A DNA stretch of 64,000 nucleotides, from the NCBI GenBank assembly GCA_035362335.1, contig DAOSDL010000028.1:1-64000 (forward strand). Reading direction: 5' to 3'. This document shows, piece by piece, positions 18,343 through 27,050 of the stretch (its first letter is position 1; the number at the start of each line of letters is the position of its first letter). Source of the DNA: JAOSJT01 sp035362335 (GTDB lineage: Bacteria > Bacteroidota > Ignavibacteria > SZUA-365). The position numbers were made by a program, and so were the translations under genes. The notes under the pieces were generated by a model that was not told the origin of the DNA, did no database searches, and saw only the letters and a program-made list of their open reading frames with translations.

Positions 18343-19164
18343 ATGCAGCTAGAGATACCGTATCGGCACGCGCGCGCGCGCGGCCACAACTACTCCGAAC
18401 CCGGCACCTACTGCCTGCGACTCGAAGCCGCGGGCGAAGAGGCGCCATTCGGCGAAGAGCACGACGGCGGATTGCGGCTCAACGCCTACGCGGAAATCGC
18501 CTTCGAGAAGCTCGCCCTCGCCGTACAGCGCTACCCCTGCCTGCGTCTCGACGCCGCGCGCTTCACCTCCGACGCGCTCGAAATCCTTGTCACCATCACC
18601 GAATACCGCAATCACAAGGCGGAGCATCCGGAGCTGTGGGGAAATCGCCTGCGCGCGCGTCGGCTGATGACCATCCCCATGTTCGTGGGCTTTCTGAAAA
18701 TGAACAGCGCCCGAGCCATCAACACCGCGCGCGGCACACGTGGACGCGCCGTGTGGAAACGGCGTTACCACGATTGCATCGTCGCGGAGGCTGGAGAAAT
18801 CCAGAATATCCGCTGCGCATTCAACGCTGCGATGCAGCGTACGCAGCTCACGCGCGACAAGGCGAATCCCTCGGTGCGCAATCTACGCACGGTGCTGAAC
18901 GAGGCCTTCGCGCTGTTCGGCGAGGACCACGCCCGGTCACCGCGGAGCGATGCGCAGTCGGCCTCCGGATTGCTCATGCTCGGCCGCGCGGTGTTCCTGC
19001 GCGACACCGTGCTGAGATCGCCATCCATTGTTTCGGCATCGTCTCGAACGGGTAAGGGGAAGAAGAAGCGATCCCCCACGGTAACGGAAATGGTGGACGC
19101 CTCGCTGGCGATGCTGCACACCGTGGATCCGGAGGCGATGCTGCTGTCGCTTGCGCCGGGGTAG
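18340..19164 (+). CDS. Catalytically dead RAYT/IS200-like (Y1) protein, copy A
   Basis: A 274-aa protein that follows the Y1 transposase (TnpA-REP/RAYT) pattern from end to end: residues 9-24 RHARARGHNYSEPGTY, FGE near 37, then LDAARFTSDALEILVTI at 70-86 where working enzymes read LDxYVVMPNHxHGIIxI, and VWKRRYHDCIV at 138-148 followed by EIQNIRCAFN at 153-162 where they read ELxxIRxYIxxN. Both HUH histidines (A79, E81) and the catalytic tyrosine (A160, or F161) are missing, so single-strand cleavage is not expected. A basic, serine-rich linker (GKGKKKRS) joins a C-terminal region of about 100 residues not seen in simple Y1 enzymes. About 88% identical to copy B by eye; differences cluster at 76-78 and in the linker. 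A repeat-binding role is inferred. Confidence 0.8.
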   Translation: MMQLEIPYRHARARGHNYSEPGTYCLRLEAAGEEAPFGEEHDGGLRLNAYAEIAFEKLALAVQRYPCLRLDAARFTSDALEILVTITEYRNHKAEHPELWGNRLRARRLMTIPMFVGFLKMNSARAINTARGTRGRAVWKRRYHDCIVAEAGEIQNIRCAFNAAMQRTQLTRDKANPSVRNLRTVLNEAFALFGEDHARSPRSDAQSASGLLMLGRAVFLRDTVLRSPSIVSASSRTGKGKKKRSPTVTEMVDASLAMLHTVDPEAMLLSLAPG

Positions 19165-19430
19165 CGGACCGGGATATGGGACGGGGTGGTCCGCGATAGG
19201 CCGCCGCATCCGCTTGCAGTGAACGTCGATTTCCCAGTCTGGACCGAAGCGCCCTGCGGCGATTCGCGCGGGAGAGCTATGCGCGGAGGTGGAGGATTTG
19301 GGATGTGGGAGTGGTTTTTCCGAGATCCCTGCGGGCGTTTCGCTATTTCGGAGTTCGCGGTATTATGAATTTCGGGGGAAATCGGCTCGGGGGTGGGGCG
19401 GTCGAGGGCTGAGATTGCGACTTCGGGGCT
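19165..19430 (+). other. Conserved 3' flank of locus A
   Basis: This stretch between the gene and the array has no gene of its own, yet it is clearly related to the reverse complement of 54716-54980 in locus B. Shared blocks include CGAAGCGCCCTGCGGCGATT, GGAGGATTTGGGAT, GGGAGTGGTTTTTCC and GCGGTATTATGAAT. It is part of the duplicated unit; it could be an untranslated RNA or simply descent. Confidence 0.6.
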
Positions 19431-19925
19431 CGGATTTGGCTATTCAATGAAAAACCGATGCTTGGGGCGGGAGGCGGGCGGTCGACCCAGATTTGGCTAT
19501 TCACTGAATAACCCACGCCCTCAGCGGAACGTGGCGCGGTCGGCCAGGATTTGGCTATTCACTGAATCGCCCACGCCCTGAGCGGAAGGCGGCGCGGTCG
19601 GCGCGGATTTGGCTATTCACTGAATCACCCACGCCCTGAGCGGAAGGCTGTGCGGCCGGGCAGGATTTGGCTATTCACTGAATCACCCACGCCCCGAGGC
19701 GAGAGGCGGGGCGGTCAACCCGGGTTTGGCTATTCACTGAATCCCTCATGCCCCGCTGTGGGAGGCGGGGCGGTCAACCCGGATTTGGCTATTCACTGAA
19801 TACACCGGCCCGGCAAGCGCGAGCAGAGTCCGACGTCCGCGCCCTGGCTATTCTCTCAATATCCCAGTCGTCGATTCCCATGTCGCGTCTGAAGTCTGGA
19901 CCTTCACTACTTACTGAACATCTCA
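19431..19925 (+). repeat. Array A: eight to nine 57-59 bp repeats with a 19-bp near-palindrome
   Basis: Anchors (ATTTGGCTATTCACTGAAT) begin at 19434, 19491, 19549, 19607, 19665, 19724 and 19783; decayed copies lie near 19842 and 19900. Spacing is 57, 58, 58, 58, 59 and 59 bp. Each unit carries GGCTATTCACTGAATAACC-like sequence, a near-perfect palindrome centred on ATTCACTGAAT, then CCCACGCCC and a GC-rich half ending near GGCGCGGTCGG. The whole unit is conserved, so there are no CRISPR-like unique spacers. Copies nearest the gene are cleanest apart from the first, and the distal ones are degraded. Confidence 0.92.
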
Positions 19926-20214
19926 AACACCGATGATCGCGAATCGATGCAGAGGCCTTGCTATGCATCCAAAGTCCGCACTGCGGATGCTCGCATCCAG
20001 AAACCCCGCCGAACCATTCACATCATATCCCCGGCACCTGAGTCGATTCGCATTGTTGCCCTCGGCCTCCATTCATCCTCCCGCAATATCCGGAGTTTAC
20101 AGTCCGAATCGCAATTCGGAAGTTACCGCACGACTCGGAGAGTGAGACCTTGCCAAGCCTTCCCAACGCGGCTATTGTTATCAAGCCAGTACTCCTGTCG
20201 GCCATATACAGAAA
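19926..20214. other. Intergenic region after array A, no gene seen
   Basis: About 290 bases between the last decayed repeat and the lipoprotein terminator. I see no supported reading frame, RNA gene or further repeat copy. Confidence 0.5.
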
Positions 20215-20246
20215 CGCCGGGCGGGGACCTTCGTCCTTGCCCGGCG
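20215..20246 (-). terminator. Intrinsic terminator of the 194-aa lipoprotein gene
   Basis: CGCCGGGC and GCCCGGCG (8 bp) enclose an inner GGAC-CTTC-GTCC stem with a stable tetraloop; on the minus strand it is followed by TTTCTGT. It lies 35 bp beyond the stop. Confidence 0.75.
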
Positions 20247-20281
20247 CATCGGAATATATTACCTGCGATGCGAGTCTGAGA

Positions 20282-20866
20282 TCACTGCTTTCGTAGATTC
20301 ACCAACTCGGTCACCACGGTGTCCGCAACCAGATCGGCGGAAAAGAGTGAGAGCCCGTCGGGACTGTACTCGCGCACCAAACCCACGCCGTCGGCAAACC
20401 ACCATGTGGCCGTTCCCATACCTTGCATCGTGAATTCGTAACGCTTGGTCTTGTATGTTTTCCCCTGCACGGTAATGTTCTCATCTGTTGCCTCGCCTGT
20501 CGCGTACACGTGACGAAACAGCGGGAAAGGGCCATCATCGCTCACACCGTAAACGACATTCCCACTATCGATCACCGCGTAAAGCGACGTCCAATCGAAC
20601 ATGTTCGGCACACGCATGAACTGCCAGGTGTACTTGCCCTCCTCCGTCGTCAGGGTATCGAATTTCATCTCCAACGTGACTGACGGGTAACCGAATTCTG
20701 CGTAAGCGTTGGTTTGATAGGTCCACACGTTGCTCCGTGACATCGGGAAATAATCCGGATTGGGCTTCGGCGTCACAGGTGAATTGTCGTCATCGGAACA
20801 CGCCACGAGCAGCACCATCGGAAGTGCGAGCATCAACAGGCGAAAAGGAAGTCGGAACGTTCTCAT
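20282..20866 (-). CDS. Hypothetical lipoprotein, 194 aa
   Basis: The signal peptide ends in the lipobox LLVAC followed by SDDDNSP, an acidic stretch after the Cys typical of Bacteroidota lipoproteins destined for the outer membrane or surface. The remaining 165 residues are beta-rich (DYFPMSRSNVWTYQTNAY, TWWFADGVGLVREYS), a pattern common in single-domain lipoproteins that begin 'PLxxGNxWxY'. There is no catalytic motif. It starts after a GAGAGAGAG Shine-Dalgarno-like run and is monocistronic with its own terminator. Function unknown. Confidence 0.8.
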   Translation of the reverse strand: MRTFRLPFRLLMLALPMVLLVACSDDDNSPVTPKPNPDYFPMSRSNVWTYQTNAYAEFGYPSVTLEMKFDTLTTEEGKYTWQFMRVPNMFDWTSLYAVIDSGNVVYGVSDDGPFPLFRHVYATGEATDENITVQGKTYKTKRYEFTMQGMGTATWWFADGVGLVREYSPDGLSLFSADLVADTVVTELVNLRKQ

Positions 20867-21166
20867 CTCTCTCTCTCAATTGAACATTGGAATGTGGATT
20901 CACTCCGGCTCCTGCGCATGTCGGTTCCCGGGTCATTCGACAAAACACAATTGTTGCCGGTAGCACTGATTGTACGCTGACTCAGGAAAAAGTTGCATTC
21001 GCCGATATTCACCGCGACGCAGCACAAGGGTGTCGGGACTCTCTTCGTACAACATGCCTCGCACACCTTTGATCCTGCCGGTGACAGGTGCGCTGAAGCA
21101 TGAAAGCGGTGAAGTCATGTTCCGATGCCCGCACCGCCATCTGCACCATATCCGCCGTGTTGTAAC
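20867..21166. other. Intergenic region, no gene seen
   Basis: The 300 bases between the lipoprotein start and the DUF1858-DUF2249 stop contain the lipoprotein promoter region and no convincing RNA, repeat or additional gene. Confidence 0.5.
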
Positions 21167-21706
21167 TCAGCGCTGTCGACCGATGCTTGTGATGAAACCG
21201 CCATCGCTGGTGTTGCTAACATGGGTTGACCAACCCTGTTTCTCCACCGCGTCGATGAGCGGCGCGGGGAGGAACGGCGTGCGGAGGTCGAGCACGCCGC
21301 CCTCTGGCAACTCGCCGAGACGAGCGAACACGTCTTTCAGCGGGTGCGCACCGGCATCAAGTATCGGGGTTGCATCGAACAACTGTCGCGACTGCGCAGC
21401 CGCCAGCCACGCTGGAATTGCCACGCCCGCGCGATGTCCATCATCGGTCGAGGTAAGCATATCCTCCGCGATCTCCGTGTTCTGCCCGGCAGCTGCGCGA
21501 AGCTGTACCACAACCTCGTGAATCGGTACATCACCCGTCATCGCAGCTTGCTGCAAGGTTGCGACACGCGCGATGGTGCGACGAAGGACGGGATTGCGAA
21601 GTTTGCTGAACGCCGGAGAAATCCCGATCAGTACTTCTTCAAGTTCTGGAAAATGGTCGAGTAACTCCCCGACCTTCATCTGCGGATTGATCAAGGGTCG
21701 CGTCAT
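21167..21706 (-). CDS. DUF1858-DUF2249 protein
   Basis: A 179-aa cytosolic protein. Residues 1-60 (LINPQMKVGELLDHFPELEEVLI...FSKLRNPVLRRTIARVATLQQAA) are a DUF1858 domain like the N-terminus of ScdA/YtfE-type iron-sulfur repair proteins. Residues 105-175 (LKDVFARLGELPEGGVLDLRTPFLPAPLI) resemble DUF2249. The ATG at 21706 is chosen because AGGAGG lies directly upstream and it overlaps the upstream stop in TGATG; a GTG one codon earlier is possible. It is coupled to the DUF438-hemerythrin-PAS gene, a pairing typical of nitric oxide or redox response genes in anaerobes. Function is inferred from context. Confidence 0.8.
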   Translation of the reverse strand: MTRPLINPQMKVGELLDHFPELEEVLIGISPAFSKLRNPVLRRTIARVATLQQAAMTGDVPIHEVVVQLRAAAGQNTEIAEDMLTSTDDGHRAGVAIPAWLAAAQSRQLFDATPILDAGAHPLKDVFARLGELPEGGVLDLRTPFLPAPLIDAVEKQGWSTHVSNTSDGGFITSIGRQR

Positions 21707-22944
21707 CACGCCTCCTTCGCCGCATACTGCAGCAGCCGCTGCTCGCCATCCAGCGCGCGCTTCGCGGTCAGATCCTGCGATACTTCCAAGGTTCCGAGAT
21801 ACGCGCCAGTCGCATCGCGAAGAGCGAAATATTCAATGTGGATGAACTTCCCGTGCATTTGTATCCAAAACGGTGCACTGCTCTCCTTGCCGGAGCGGAA
21901 GTCCTCGATAATTCGGTCGACGATATGCACACTCGACGGTGGATGGCAGAGACGCACATCCCGCCCGAGTATGGCGCGGTTGCGATCGAAGATGCGTTCG
22001 CTGCCCTGAGAAAAGTACTTCACCTTGTCATCCTTGTCCACAAAAGTAATGTCGAAGGGCATGGTGTTGAGAATGGCGGTCAGTTCCGCCGGGGTGAGCG
22101 CGCCACTGGGCATACGCACCGCTCCTTGCTCCACCGTGGCTTCCGGACGCTCCTCGATGCTCCGCGGCTTCCACTCCACGGTGGGATCGTAGAGACAAAA
22201 CCCGATCTCCGGCGTCTGCTCGTATATCGAGAACCATTCGAGATCCGTGAGTTGGTCCATGCACATCGGGAACAGGATGTCCTCTTCCTTCATCGTCATG
22301 TCCTCCACCGCTTGTATCGCCGGAAGAAGTAGCAGTTCGGCTGTTGCTGCCACTTCCTCACGCGTCATTCCTCCATGGCTTTCCAAGGCCTCGCGCGCTC
22401 CTTTCAGCATTTCCCGTGCTTGATCGTGCTTGCCCCACATGACGGTGGGTGGACCGGTGATGCCCTTCTGCTCCAGAAAGGGAAAAAGAAGATTTTCCTT
22501 CCTGCGGTAATGCTTGTCCACATCCCATAGCGCATTGAACAACGCGCGCAAACGCAGTATCGTTGATGAAACCTCCATCGCAGCGCTGCCATTCACCTCT
22601 TCCACAATCTGACGCACCTGACGCGTCAGTGCCAGTAACTCGCGATTCTCCTTACTGAACGTGTCCACCGGATGTCCCGGCGGCACCAGCGCCACGCCGC
22701 TGTGATCTATTTTTCCATCAAGTACGCGCGTGTGTATATCGCAGAATTGCAGCACTTCCTCCTGCGGAAGGCCTTCCGCGATCAACTCCTGCTCCACTTC
22801 CACCACTTCGCCATAAGGTATGCTGCCCAGCAATTCCTCCAGACGCGCACGCACCTGCTCGGGGGCTTCACCCTTGTGTAGTTGCAGAATCATGTGCTTG
22901 AGTAGTTCCTTCCGCTTCGCGGCATTATTGATAAGCTCGCTCAT
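21706..22944 (-). CDS. DUF438-hemerythrin-PAS sensor-like protein
   Basis: A 412-aa soluble protein with three parts: a helical DUF438 N-terminus (about 1-75, RKELLKHMILQLHKGE), a hemerythrin-like four-helix region (about 95-235) with the expected His/Glu ligands (DKHYRRKENLLFPFLE, MWGKHDQARE, MKEEDILFP) and a C-terminal PAS domain (about 285-400, MPFDITFVDKDDKVKYFSQG). Hemerythrins bind a di-iron centre and sense or carry oxygen or nitric oxide; PAS suggests signalling. No output domain is present. The gene has a perfect Bacteroidota promoter with an Rrf2-like operator in the spacer, and is coupled to the DUF1858 gene downstream. Confidence 0.88.
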   Translation of the reverse strand: MSELINNAAKRKELLKHMILQLHKGEAPEQVRARLEELLGSIPYGEVVEVEQELIAEGLPQEEVLQFCDIHTRVLDGKIDHSGVALVPPGHPVDTFSKENRELLALTRQVRQIVEEVNGSAAMEVSSTILRLRALFNALWDVDKHYRRKENLLFPFLEQKGITGPPTVMWGKHDQAREMLKGAREALESHGGMTREEVAATAELLLLPAIQAVEDMTMKEEDILFPMCMDQLTDLEWFSIYEQTPEIGFCLYDPTVEWKPRSIEERPEATVEQGAVRMPSGALTPAELTAILNTMPFDITFVDKDDKVKYFSQGSERIFDRNRAILGRDVRLCHPPSSVHIVDRIIEDFRSGKESSAPFWIQMHGKFIHIEYFALRDATGAYLGTLEVSQDLTAKRALDGEQRLLQYAAKEA

Positions 22945-22988
22945 TCTGTCCTCTTGTTGTTCAATTCATCGACTCCATTGTCGACATT

Positions 22989-23019
22989 CAAACATAGACT
23001 ATTTTGTCGATTATGTCAA
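22989..23019 (-). promoter_or_regulatory. Bacteroidota promoter with Rrf2-like operator
   Basis: On the minus strand TTG (23019-23017), 20 bp, then TATGTTTG (22996-22989), a perfect TAnnTTTG box. The spacer contains ATAATCGACAAAATAGTC, close to operators of Rrf2-family regulators (IscR, NsrR; from memory). Binding there would block the promoter, giving control of the hemerythrin gene by nitric oxide or iron-sulfur status. Confidence 0.6.
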
Positions 23020-23303
23020 GAGGGGATGCTATCAACCGGCGACACCAGGATCCTTCACATGGTGTTTCGTGATTTGAGGGTGGTGAATTTGATATTGAAT
23101 TGTGTTACGCGACGAGTGGTTATTCCACCGAACAGACTCTCCCGCGCCTGTTCACTGAACCGCTTGGTAAAACCGAATATGTTTTCCTTTTTTCCCTTTC
23201 ACTAACAATCCGTCGCCTGCAGGCCCTCGGTCAATCGCCGGCCGGTGTCCAGGGTGCGAAGCTTCCATCCATCATACTGCCATACACCCTTCGATACAGA
23301 AGG
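23020..23303. other. Intergenic region, no gene seen
   Basis: Between the DUF438 promoter and the stop of the Omp85-like gene there is no supported reading frame. One TGTTCACTGAAC near 23153 resembles the core of the array palindrome but lacks the flanks, so I do not count it as a repeat copy. Confidence 0.45.
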
Positions 23304-24632
23304 TTAAAAAGCGACTCCCACATCCAATATCCACTCTCCTCTTCCCTCTTCGTCCCAGGCGCGATCCACTCGGAATACCACTCCGTAAGGAAAGAGAAAA
23401 TGCAATCCCACTCCCGAACCGCGATGCATTCGCTCGAGCGTCGGACGGTCCTTCCTCTCCCACACCATGCCAGCATCGGTGAATACCGCACCGTATAGTC
23501 CCAGTTTCCAGGTACGAAACTGCCGCACCGGCACCTGCGGCACGTGCACGTACAGGCGCGGCACGATGGGAATGCGAAGTTCGGCGAACATGCCAGCAGC
23601 ACTCTCGCCTTCAAGTTCGCGGTGGAAATGCCCGCGGATACGTTCGGAAAATCCGAAATACGCGTGCTCGTAATTCGGAATGGCGGGTCCGCTGCCCACA
23701 ATGCCGAACGCCCGGAGTCCTATCGACAACCCGTACGGAAGAAGATGATACGCCCGCACGTCCATCACTGTGGTGACCATGTCCACGCTCCCACCACCGA
23801 GCCCCTTCTTGGTGATGCTCGCTCCGGCAAAGAGTCCCTCTGTAGGGTATTCCACCAGATCGCGCGTGTCGTGCTTTGCTCCAATGCCGAGCGAAACGTA
23901 TGAGTCGCGACCGTCCTCGGACAGTGTGCGTCCGGCCTGATGATCGCTCACCGTCACCAGATCCCACGCGGCCGTGATCCAGACACTGCGAAAATTGTCG
24001 AAGCGCTTCCCGATCGAACTGTTCACACGGTAGTGGATTTCGTCGAAATTCGGTCCCTCACCCTGCGAGATGCGGCTCTTGTTCACAACACGCGACCACG
24101 CGAAGCCGGCATCCATGAACATGTGCTGCTTGCCGAATATCCACGGATTGCTGTAACTCACCGTGGCCCAGGGGTTGTAACCGAGAACGAATCCACCGAA
24201 CAGCTTCTCGTTCCACCCGCGCACATTCTCATGCTTCACTCCGAGCCCGTAGTACCATTGATCCCAATTCCTGTCAACGATACCCGCAAGAGGTACCGGA
24301 TATAGGAACCATCGTTCGTCCACCTCGATCAACAACACCGTGCTGTCCATCGGTGGCCAGGTGATGTCGACACGATTGAAAAGGTTGAGGCTATAGATGC
24401 GATTCTTGCTGTACTCGATCTCTTCCACGCTGACCGTGTCACCCGGCTGCAACGTCAATTCACGGAGTATTATCTCCGCTTTCGTGATATCATTGCCCAT
24501 CACAGCGAAGCCGCTCACTACAGGGGCGGATGGCATCGCGGTCCGTGCGGAGTCCAGCTGTGCACGGCTGATGGTGGCGAATAAAAATTCCGCGAAGAGT
24601 ACCAGTATCAGCGAAACGGCGTGGCGTGCCAC
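23304..24632 (-). CDS. Omp85/BamA-like outer-membrane protein with one POTRA
   Basis: About 442 aa. It has a signal peptide (RHAVSLILVLFAEFLFATISRAQ), one POTRA domain (about 45-115, VSGFAVMGNDITKAEIILRELTLQPGDTV...RIYSLNLFNRVDI), then a barrel with the D15/surface-antigen features (DTRDLVEYPTEG, GVGLHFLFPYGVVFRVD, terminal DVGVAF ending in Phe). A single POTRA and short length make it a TamA- or ShlB-like variant rather than BamA. I prefer a GTG start at 24632, which sits behind GAGAAAGG and just after the upstream stop at 24646; the Met at 24719 or 24677 would overlap the upstream gene. It may insert or secrete other outer-membrane proteins. Confidence 0.85.
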   Translation of the reverse strand: MARHAVSLILVLFAEFLFATISRAQLDSARTAMPSAPVVSGFAVMGNDITKAEIILRELTLQPGDTVSVEEIEYSKNRIYSLNLFNRVDITWPPMDSTVLLIEVDERWFLYPVPLAGIVDRNWDQWYYGLGVKHENVRGWNEKLFGGFVLGYNPWATVSYSNPWIFGKQHMFMDAGFAWSRVVNKSRISQGEGPNFDEIHYRVNSSIGKRFDNFRSVWITAAWDLVTVSDHQAGRTLSEDGRDSYVSLGIGAKHDTRDLVEYPTEGLFAGASITKKGLGGGSVDMVTTVMDVRAYHLLPYGLSIGLRAFGIVGSGPAIPNYEHAYFGFSERIRGHFHRELEGESAAGMFAELRIPIVPRLYVHVPQVPVRQFRTWKLGLYGAVFTDAGMVWERKDRPTLERMHRGSGVGLHFLFPYGVVFRVDRAWDEEGRGEWILDVGVAF

Positions 24633-24645
24633 GGCGAGGCCTTTC

Positions 24646-25542
24646 TCAGAAGCGCCAGGTGATGCGGGTGCCGGCATAGAGATCGGCACGGCCGTCGGGC
24701 AGTGGCCGCAGCGATGCACCGGAACGGAACTCGATGTCCTTGTTCACGCGGGCCGCAGCCCAGGCCGCATCAATGGCGCTGAGGAAATGGTTGACGATGA
24801 TGAGGTTGATGATGCCGCTCGCGTTGTCGTAATGGCGATTGGCGTCGCCGCGCAAGCCGGAATAGTAGAGAAAATTCGACGAAGCGTTCCAATAGTCGCC
24901 TTCGTTCTTGTCATTCCACCCGTAGCTGTACTGATTGTATTTGCCGATCAATTCGTAGTACTGCTGATCTCCGTGCGGTGGAAGGCGATGCGAGAACTGC
25001 GGAATGGCCATTTCCGTGGTGTGCATCTGATCCCAATTTACCCGCTGCCATGGGGGCAAACTCGCATCAGGATTGATGTCGATGTGTACCGCCTTGTCGC
25101 CACCGGGAAATAGATGCGCATTCGCGTTCAGCCACTCCGCGTATTTGACCACGCTCCAGTTCTGGTCCGCATAGCCCTCGTACACATCGGTGGCATCGTC
25201 GCCACGATTGTTTTCGCGCATGGCGAAATACCATCCCGTGGCCTCGAGCGCGGCGAACAATCCGGCAAGCAGATAATTGCCCGCGTAAACCTCGCCCACG
25301 CCGGGAATGGCAAGCGAGAGAATACCTGCCAACACGGGGGATTTCCTCGAAGGAAGGTCGGGACGGGCGGGAAACGTCCCGGGAGCGTTCTCATAGTCCG
25401 CATCGGTGGGGCCATACCCCTTCATCTCCAAGGCAATGGATAGCGGTGCGCGCTCGGACGTCTCCTCCTCCGCGTGCATATATTGCGCCTGGCTGGAAAC
25501 GGTAAACGCGAAAGCAAGTAGCAGAGTGATGAACTGTCGCAT
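24646..25542 (-). CDS. DUF5683-like membrane protein
   Basis: About 298 aa with a signal peptide (MRQFITLLLAFAFTVSSQAQ). After an unstructured stretch comes SPVLAGILSLAIPGVGEVYAGNYLLAGLFAALEATGW, the pattern of DUF5683 and related small-membrane-protein families (one or two hydrophobic segments around 'LIPGxGQxYxG'). Its second half has WNASSNFLYYSGLRGDANRHYDNASG, a hydrophobic NLIIVNHFLSAIDAAWAAARVN segment, and ends RITWRF. It precedes the Omp85-like gene by 13 bp in one operon. The start at 25542 gives the signal peptide; 25560 is an alternative. Role in the envelope unknown. Confidence 0.75.
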   Translation of the reverse strand: MRQFITLLLAFAFTVSSQAQYMHAEEETSERAPLSIALEMKGYGPTDADYENAPGTFPARPDLPSRKSPVLAGILSLAIPGVGEVYAGNYLLAGLFAALEATGWYFAMRENNRGDDATDVYEGYADQNWSVVKYAEWLNANAHLFPGGDKAVHIDINPDASLPPWQRVNWDQMHTTEMAIPQFSHRLPPHGDQQYYELIGKYNQYSYGWNDKNEGDYWNASSNFLYYSGLRGDANRHYDNASGIINLIIVNHFLSAIDAAWAAARVNKDIEFRSGASLRPLPDGRADLYAGTRITWRF

Positions 25543-25627
25543 GAAATCTCGTAAAGCCATGATCAAACAAGCTACATGGCCCAGGCCCCGCATTCAAGGC
25601 GAAAGTCCCGCACCATGATTGCGCCCA

Positions 25628-27049
25628 CTAAAAACTCGGGATATCCTCCGGCTCGGGCAATTGCGGCAGCGGCATGCGCGTCTCGAGATTCTCGAAACGG
25701 GCGTAATCCGCAATCCACGCCAGATCCACCTCGCCCACCTCGCCGTTTCGCTGCTTGGCGATGATCACCGTGGCGCGACCACGCGTTTCCGGTGGTGCGT
25801 CGGGATCCTTATCGCGATGGATAAACATCACCACGTCGGCGTCCTGCTCGATGGCACCGGACTCGCGGAGATCGGCCAGCATGGGCTTGCCACCCGCACG
25901 TTGTTCCACGCTGCGGTTGAGCTGCGACAGCGCGATCACGGGAACGTTCAAATCCTTCGCCAGTCCCTTCAGGGCCCGGCTGATCGTCGCGATTTCACGC
26001 TCGCGGCTTTCACGCACCGACGGCGCACTCATCAGCTGCAGGTAATCGATGAAAATCACACGCACACCGTGCTCGTGTACCATGCGTCGCGCCTTGGCAC
26101 GCAATTCCAGAATGGAAATGCCCGGCGTGTCGTCGATGATAATGCGCGAACGTTCGAGCTTGCCCACGTAACGCGCGAGAGCGTTGAAATCCTCCTCACG
26201 AATACGTCCCGTACGCACCAACTGCATGTTGACGCGTGCCTCCGCGCAAAGCAAACGCAGCGCGAGCTGTTCGGACGACATTTCCAGACTGAACACTCCC
26301 ACCGGCGTTCCATGGTCAATGGCAGCGTTGCGGGCCATGGACAAGGCCAGGGCAGTTTTTCCCATTGAAGGACGCGCGGCGAGAATGATGAGATCGGTGG
26401 GTTGCCAGCCGCCGGTTTTCATATCCAGGAAATCGTAGCCCGAAGGAACACCGGTAACTCCGGTTTTTTCCTTCTGTATCTGATACACCTTGTCGAGCAG
26501 CGGCTTGACCAGCGTGCGCACTTCGGCGAAACTCTGTTTGATATGCTTTTCCGACAACGCGAAGATTTTTTCCTCGGCCTTGTCGATCACCTCGAAAGCG
26601 TCGCTGCTCTCGAGATAACACTCACTGACAATATCGGTGTTCAGCTCGATGAGCTGCCGCTTGATCGCCTTTTCCAACACGATTCGGCAGTGCTGCTCGA
26701 TATGCGCCGGCGACACCACCTCGCCGGTCAGCCCCGAGAGATAGAACATGCCGCCGATGGTTTCGAGCAATTCCCCACGACGGAGTTCCTCCGCCACCGT
26801 AATCACATCGATGGGTTGCTGACGTTCAAACAAGCGTGAGATGGCATCGAACACCGTACGGTGCGCTTCGACGTAGAACGCGTCGCGACTCAGCAGCGAA
26901 AACACATTCGACACCGTGGCCTCGGGCTGCAACAGCATCGCACCAAGCACCGAGCGCTCCACATCCACAGCTTGCGGTGGCACACGGGTGGCGCTGCGCT
27001 CGCGACTGTCTGCGGCATGGGCGGAATACGGGACGAAAGGTGCATCCAT
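25628..27049 (-). CDS. dnaB: Replicative DNA helicase
   Basis: Hexameric 5'-3' helicase that unwinds DNA at the replication fork. The 473-aa protein has the N-terminal DnaB domain (residues 15-125, PPQAVDVERSVLGAMLLQPEA) and the RecA-like C-terminal domain with Walker A (ARPSMGKTALAL), Walker B (VIFIDYLQLM) and the arginine-finger region (LSQLNRSVEQRAGGKP, LRESGAIEQDADVV). The ATG at 27049 follows the upstream uracil-DNA glycosylase stop by one base (TGACATG), so the two are translationally coupled. No intein is present. Confidence 0.97.
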   Translation of the reverse strand: MDAPFVPYSAHAADSRERSATRVPPQAVDVERSVLGAMLLQPEATVSNVFSLLSRDAFYVEAHRTVFDAISRLFERQQPIDVITVAEELRRGELLETIGGMFYLSGLTGEVVSPAHIEQHCRIVLEKAIKRQLIELNTDIVSECYLESSDAFEVIDKAEEKIFALSEKHIKQSFAEVRTLVKPLLDKVYQIQKEKTGVTGVPSGYDFLDMKTGGWQPTDLIILAARPSMGKTALALSMARNAAIDHGTPVGVFSLEMSSEQLALRLLCAEARVNMQLVRTGRIREEDFNALARYVGKLERSRIIIDDTPGISILELRAKARRMVHEHGVRVIFIDYLQLMSAPSVRESREREIATISRALKGLAKDLNVPVIALSQLNRSVEQRAGGKPMLADLRESGAIEQDADVVMFIHRDKDPDAPPETRGRATVIIAKQRNGEVGEVDLAWIADYARFENLETRMPLPQLPEPEDIPSF

Positions 27050-27050
27050 G

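Noticed and set aside
19431..19925. CRISPR array
   Set aside because: The period is 57-59 bp, but the whole unit is conserved and there are no unique spacers; no cas genes are near.
23150..23165. Further copy of the array palindrome (TGTTCACTGAAC)
   Set aside because: Only the central nine bases match and the conserved flanks GGCTA and ACCCACG are absent.
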